From contig CAVPUE010000002.1 of the NCBI GenBank assembly GCA_963708895.1, forward strand, positions 434,001-498,000: a stretch of 64,000 nucleotides of DNA. Reading direction: 5' to 3'. Below, in pieces: positions 62,056 to 64,000 of this stretch. The notes beneath the pieces are model-generated. The model was given only the letters and a program-made list of their open reading frames with translations, was not told the DNA's origin and did not search any database. Every line of letters starts with the position of its first letter. Position 1 is the stretch's first letter. Position numbers and translations under genes: made by a program. This DNA is from Bacillus_BD sp963708895. GTDB lineage: Bacteria; Bacillota; Bacilli; Bacillales; Cytobacillaceae.

Positions 62056-64000
62056 AAGAAATGATGAATGAAGTCACATAAAAAGCGTCTAAGGCTTAAA
62101 GCTCTTAGACGCTTTGTTTTAATCCTATTCTGTGTTTCTGGTGGTATCTGCTGTGCTGGTACCTCTTGCTGAGGTTGTGTTGATTGTTGCTGTACTTGTT
62201 CTTGCTCTTGCTCAACTTCACCGCCTTGCTGCTCCTCATTTTCCTCTTCAACAGGATTTGGATTAGGTGGGGTTCCGTTATTGTTACCATTGTTGTTTCC
62301 ATTTCCTTGCCCATTGTTGCCGTTATTACCATTATTGTTTCCATTTCCTTGCCCATTGTTGCCGTTATTACCATTATTGTTTCCATTTCCTTGCCCATTG
62401 TTGCCGTTATTGTTACCATTGTTATTTTCATTTTCGTTTTGGTTTTCATTTTCATTATCAATGTTTTCATCAATAATTTCTTCTATAGGGTCAAGGGTCG
62501 GAACTTGAACAGATGCTGTTAAAGAACTACCATTGGACGAAGTAACTCTAAAGGAATAGGTTGCCCCAGGTTCAGGATTTGCCAATGTATAGCCTTTTTC
62601 AGATGCTGCAGGCAAAGCTTGTTCGGCACCACCATTGATTGACATCGTTAGATTAAATGGTCCTTCGATACTTGATTGCCATGATAATCTGATTACATTT
62701 GCAGTTGGATCATACCCCGCAGAAAAGCCACTTAGAGCTTTTTCTTCTTCTTTCTTCTTATATTTCTTCGAAACTTGACTTGGTGCGTTACCTTTAACAG
62801 CATATTCATAAGCAACTAGGTCATTAGGTGTATAACTTCCTGCCAATTTGGCAGACCCTTTTTCAACTTTAACTCTTACTACCGAATCTGGCATTTTAAA
62901 ATCAGCTGTTTCTTTGCCTTTGGATACTTGTGTCATTAATTTCTTGAAAATTTGTTTCGCTAATTGTTGATCACGACCGATAATTGGATCTTTTCGTTTT
63001 TCATAACCTGTCCAAACAGAGATGGTGTAATTAGTATTGTAGCCAACAAACCAAATATCAGGTACACCACCACCAGGAATGTTGTATTCCTTTTTTTCTT
63101 TAGACGAATAGTTAGATGTTCCTGTCTTTCCAGCGATATGATGTCCAGGTACATTTGCTGCACGTCCAGTCCCATAAGGAGAAGAGACGGCGCTTTTTAA
63201 CATATCCGAAATCATAAATGCAGTATAATCACTCATGGCTACTTCTGTTTCAGGTTTCATATTAATCTTGGTGCCATCACGGAAAATAATCTCTTTCACA
63301 GCATGTGGTTTTGTATAAAAACCATTATTACCGAAGGCACTAAAGGCACCAGCCATTTGTAGGGAGGTAACATCTTTATGTAGACCACCAAGGGCACTTG
63401 ATTCATAAATCTCTTCTTGATTTAATCCAAGTCCATTTACGAATTCTTTTGCTTTTTCGGTACCTACTTCATTTAATGCTTTAACAGCAGGGATGTTTCT
63501 AGATCTTGCAAGAGCTTCACGAATAGTCATCGCTCCCATATGTCTTCGATCCCAGTTATTAACCGTTTGGCCTGTTGAATATTTATAAGGCTCATCAACA
63601 ATCGGTTGATAGGTACCCCATTTTAAATACTCGATTGCAGGTCCATAATCAAGAACAGGTTTGATTGTTGACCCCGGTTGGCGAGGAAGTGATGTCGCAT
63701 AGTTTAATCCAAAATCAATTTCCTTATCTCTACTGCCGCCGATGGCACGAATTTCACCAGTCTTTGTATCAAGGAGTGTAATTCCTGCTTGGAATTTATC
63801 GTCAGGAAATTTAATGACTTCATTCGTATACATCATTTGATCGACATACTCTTGTGCTGATTTGTCAAGGGTTGTATAAATTTGTAATCCATCGGTATAC
63901 ACATTAATTTCTGGATATTTATTTTCAATTTCTTTAATGACTTGACCGATAAATGGATCATGAGGAATGTCGGTTTGTTGTTTGCGATCTTCCTCTTTGA
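61980..64000 (-). CDS. ponA: Penicillin-binding protein 1A (5' partial; 3' end doubtful)
   Basis: Class A PBP making and cross-linking peptidoglycan. The glycosyltransferase domain lies outside the window. Visible are the transpeptidase motifs PGSTIKP (active Ser), SRNIPAVKAL (SxN) and GKTGTSN, then a fibronectin-type-III-like domain (about 62515-62720) and a long Asn/Gly/Glu/Gln-rich tail with 14-residue repeats. The frame passes through the shared terminator and overlaps ypoC by 76 bases; a one-base slip near 62110-62200 would end the protein before the terminator (other frames stop at about 62105-62135). The frame stays open to 64000. Confidence 0.9.
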   Translation of the reverse strand, partial: KEEDRKQQTDIPHDPFIGQVIKEIENKYPEINVYTDGLQIYTTLDKSAQEYVDQMMYTNEVIKFPDDKFQAGITLLDTKTGEIRAIGGSRDKEIDFGLNYATSLPRQPGSTIKPVLDYGPAIEYLKWGTYQPIVDEPYKYSTGQTVNNWDRRHMGAMTIREALARSRNIPAVKALNEVGTEKAKEFVNGLGLNQEEIYESSALGGLHKDVTSLQMAGAFSAFGNNGFYTKPHAVKEIIFRDGTKINMKPETEVAMSDYTAFMISDMLKSAVSSPYGTGRAANVPGHHIAGKTGTSNYSSKEKKEYNIPGGGVPDIWFVGYNTNYTISVWTGYEKRKDPIIGRDQQLAKQIFKKLMTQVSKGKETADFKMPDSVVRVKVEKGSAKLAGSYTPNDLVAYEYAVKGNAPSQVSKKYKKKEEEKALSGFSAGYDPTANVIRLSWQSSIEGPFNLTMSINGGAEQALPAASEKGYTLANPEPGATYSFRVTSSNGSSLTASVQVPTLDPIEEIIDENIDNENENQNENENNNGNNNGNNGQGNGNNNGNNGNNGQGNGNNNGNNGNNGQGNGNNNGNNNGTPPNPNPVEEENEEQQGGEVEQEQEQVQQQSTQPQQEVPAQQIPPETQNRIKTKRLRALSLRRFLCDFIHHFFYRFALFMTACFLNNFSISMKASDS
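62081..62120. terminator. Shared terminator between ypoC and ponA
   Basis: AAAGCGTCTAAG pairs with CTTAGACGCTTT over a 10-base loop, with A/T runs on both sides. It should end both convergent genes, yet the ponA frame as given reads straight through it. Confidence 0.75.
62299..62411 (-). repeat. 42-bp tandem repeat in the ponA tail
   Basis: CCATTTCCTTGCCCATTG begins at 62299, 62341 and 62383, a period of 42 bases (14 codons) for about 2.7 copies. It encodes an Asn/Gly/Gln repeat. Such tails vary in copy number and are prone to assembly error. Confidence 0.9.

Noticed and set aside
62184..62522. Plus-strand frames of repeats of Val/Ile/Ser or Cys/His/Tyr opposite ponA
   Set aside because: They are the complement of the Asn/Gly tandem repeat in ponA and have no start signals.
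1..64000. CRISPR arrays, tRNA or rRNA genes, prophage or intact insertion sequences
   Set aside because: Looked for on both strands; no direct-repeat/spacer array, cloverleaf, rRNA segment, integrase or transposase was found.

Overview
This 64 kb window is a low-GC chromosome segment from an endospore-forming Firmicute of the family Bacillaceae. The evidence is the spore genes (cotJABC, sleB, ypeB, spoIVA, ypjB, the YIEGIA pair), bacillithiol genes (bshA, ypdA), menaquinone-7 genes (hepS-menG-hepT) and a gene order that follows the Bacillus subtilis recS-to-ponA region almost gene for gene. I cannot name the species. No rRNA, tRNA, CRISPR array, prophage, plasmid or intact insertion sequence was seen. 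I found no new multigene system; this is a core-genome region with some informative departures.

Layout. 1-5.8 kb: the end of a short RecQ-type helicase (recS), ypbD, a LysM membrane protein, ypbF, the spore-coat operon cotJABC on the minus strand, a phosphoesterase and the ClpC adaptor mecB. 6-10 kb: glutamate dehydrogenase, YpdA, asparaginase, PrsW. 10.2-13.5 kb: the germination pair sleB-ypeB, PilZ protein YpfA and tiny YpfB. 13.9-22.2 kb: cmk, plsC, ypfD, fni, ypzI (minus), yphA, the YIEGIA pair, der, gpsA. 22.5-26 kb: yphE, yphF, spoIVA, hbs. 26.5-31.5 kb: folE-mtrB, hepS-menG-hepT, ndk, cheR. 31.6-38 kb: the aromatic supraoperon aroC-aroB-aroH-hisC-tyrA-aroA. 38-43 kb: ypiA, ypiB, ypiF and the menaquinol:cytochrome c reductase genes qcrABC. 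42.8-53.5 kb: ypjA, ypjB, a YugP peptidase, a YitT protein (minus), ypjD-dapB-mgsA-bshA-cca-birA and panBCD. 53.7-64 kb: dinG, ypmB, aspB, asnS, dnaD, nth, ypoC and convergent ponA (5' part outside the window).

Points to note. (1) Nine conserved genes contain single-base frameshifts: cotJA, ypeB, fni (two), yphA, yphF, aroB (one or two), aroA, qcrC and dinG. All but dinG look like +1 events, many as an extra base in a short homopolymer. Their density in otherwise well-preserved genes suggests sequencing or assembly error rather than gene decay. The end of ponA is also suspicious. (2) A dispersed intergenic repeat family with imperfect terminal inverted repeats occurs about eight times, in full (about 155-185 bp), partial and minimal (about 31 bp) forms. 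It resembles a MITE or a repeat that supplies terminators. (3) The trp genes that sit between aroH and hisC in B. subtilis are absent here, although the gene for the trp attenuation protein (mtrB) is kept. (4) bshB1 is missing between mgsA and bshA. (5) A promoter and terminator frame a roughly 150 nt transcript of unknown function just before panB. (6) Two genes shorter than 60 codons, ypzI and ypfB, were recovered by direct reading.
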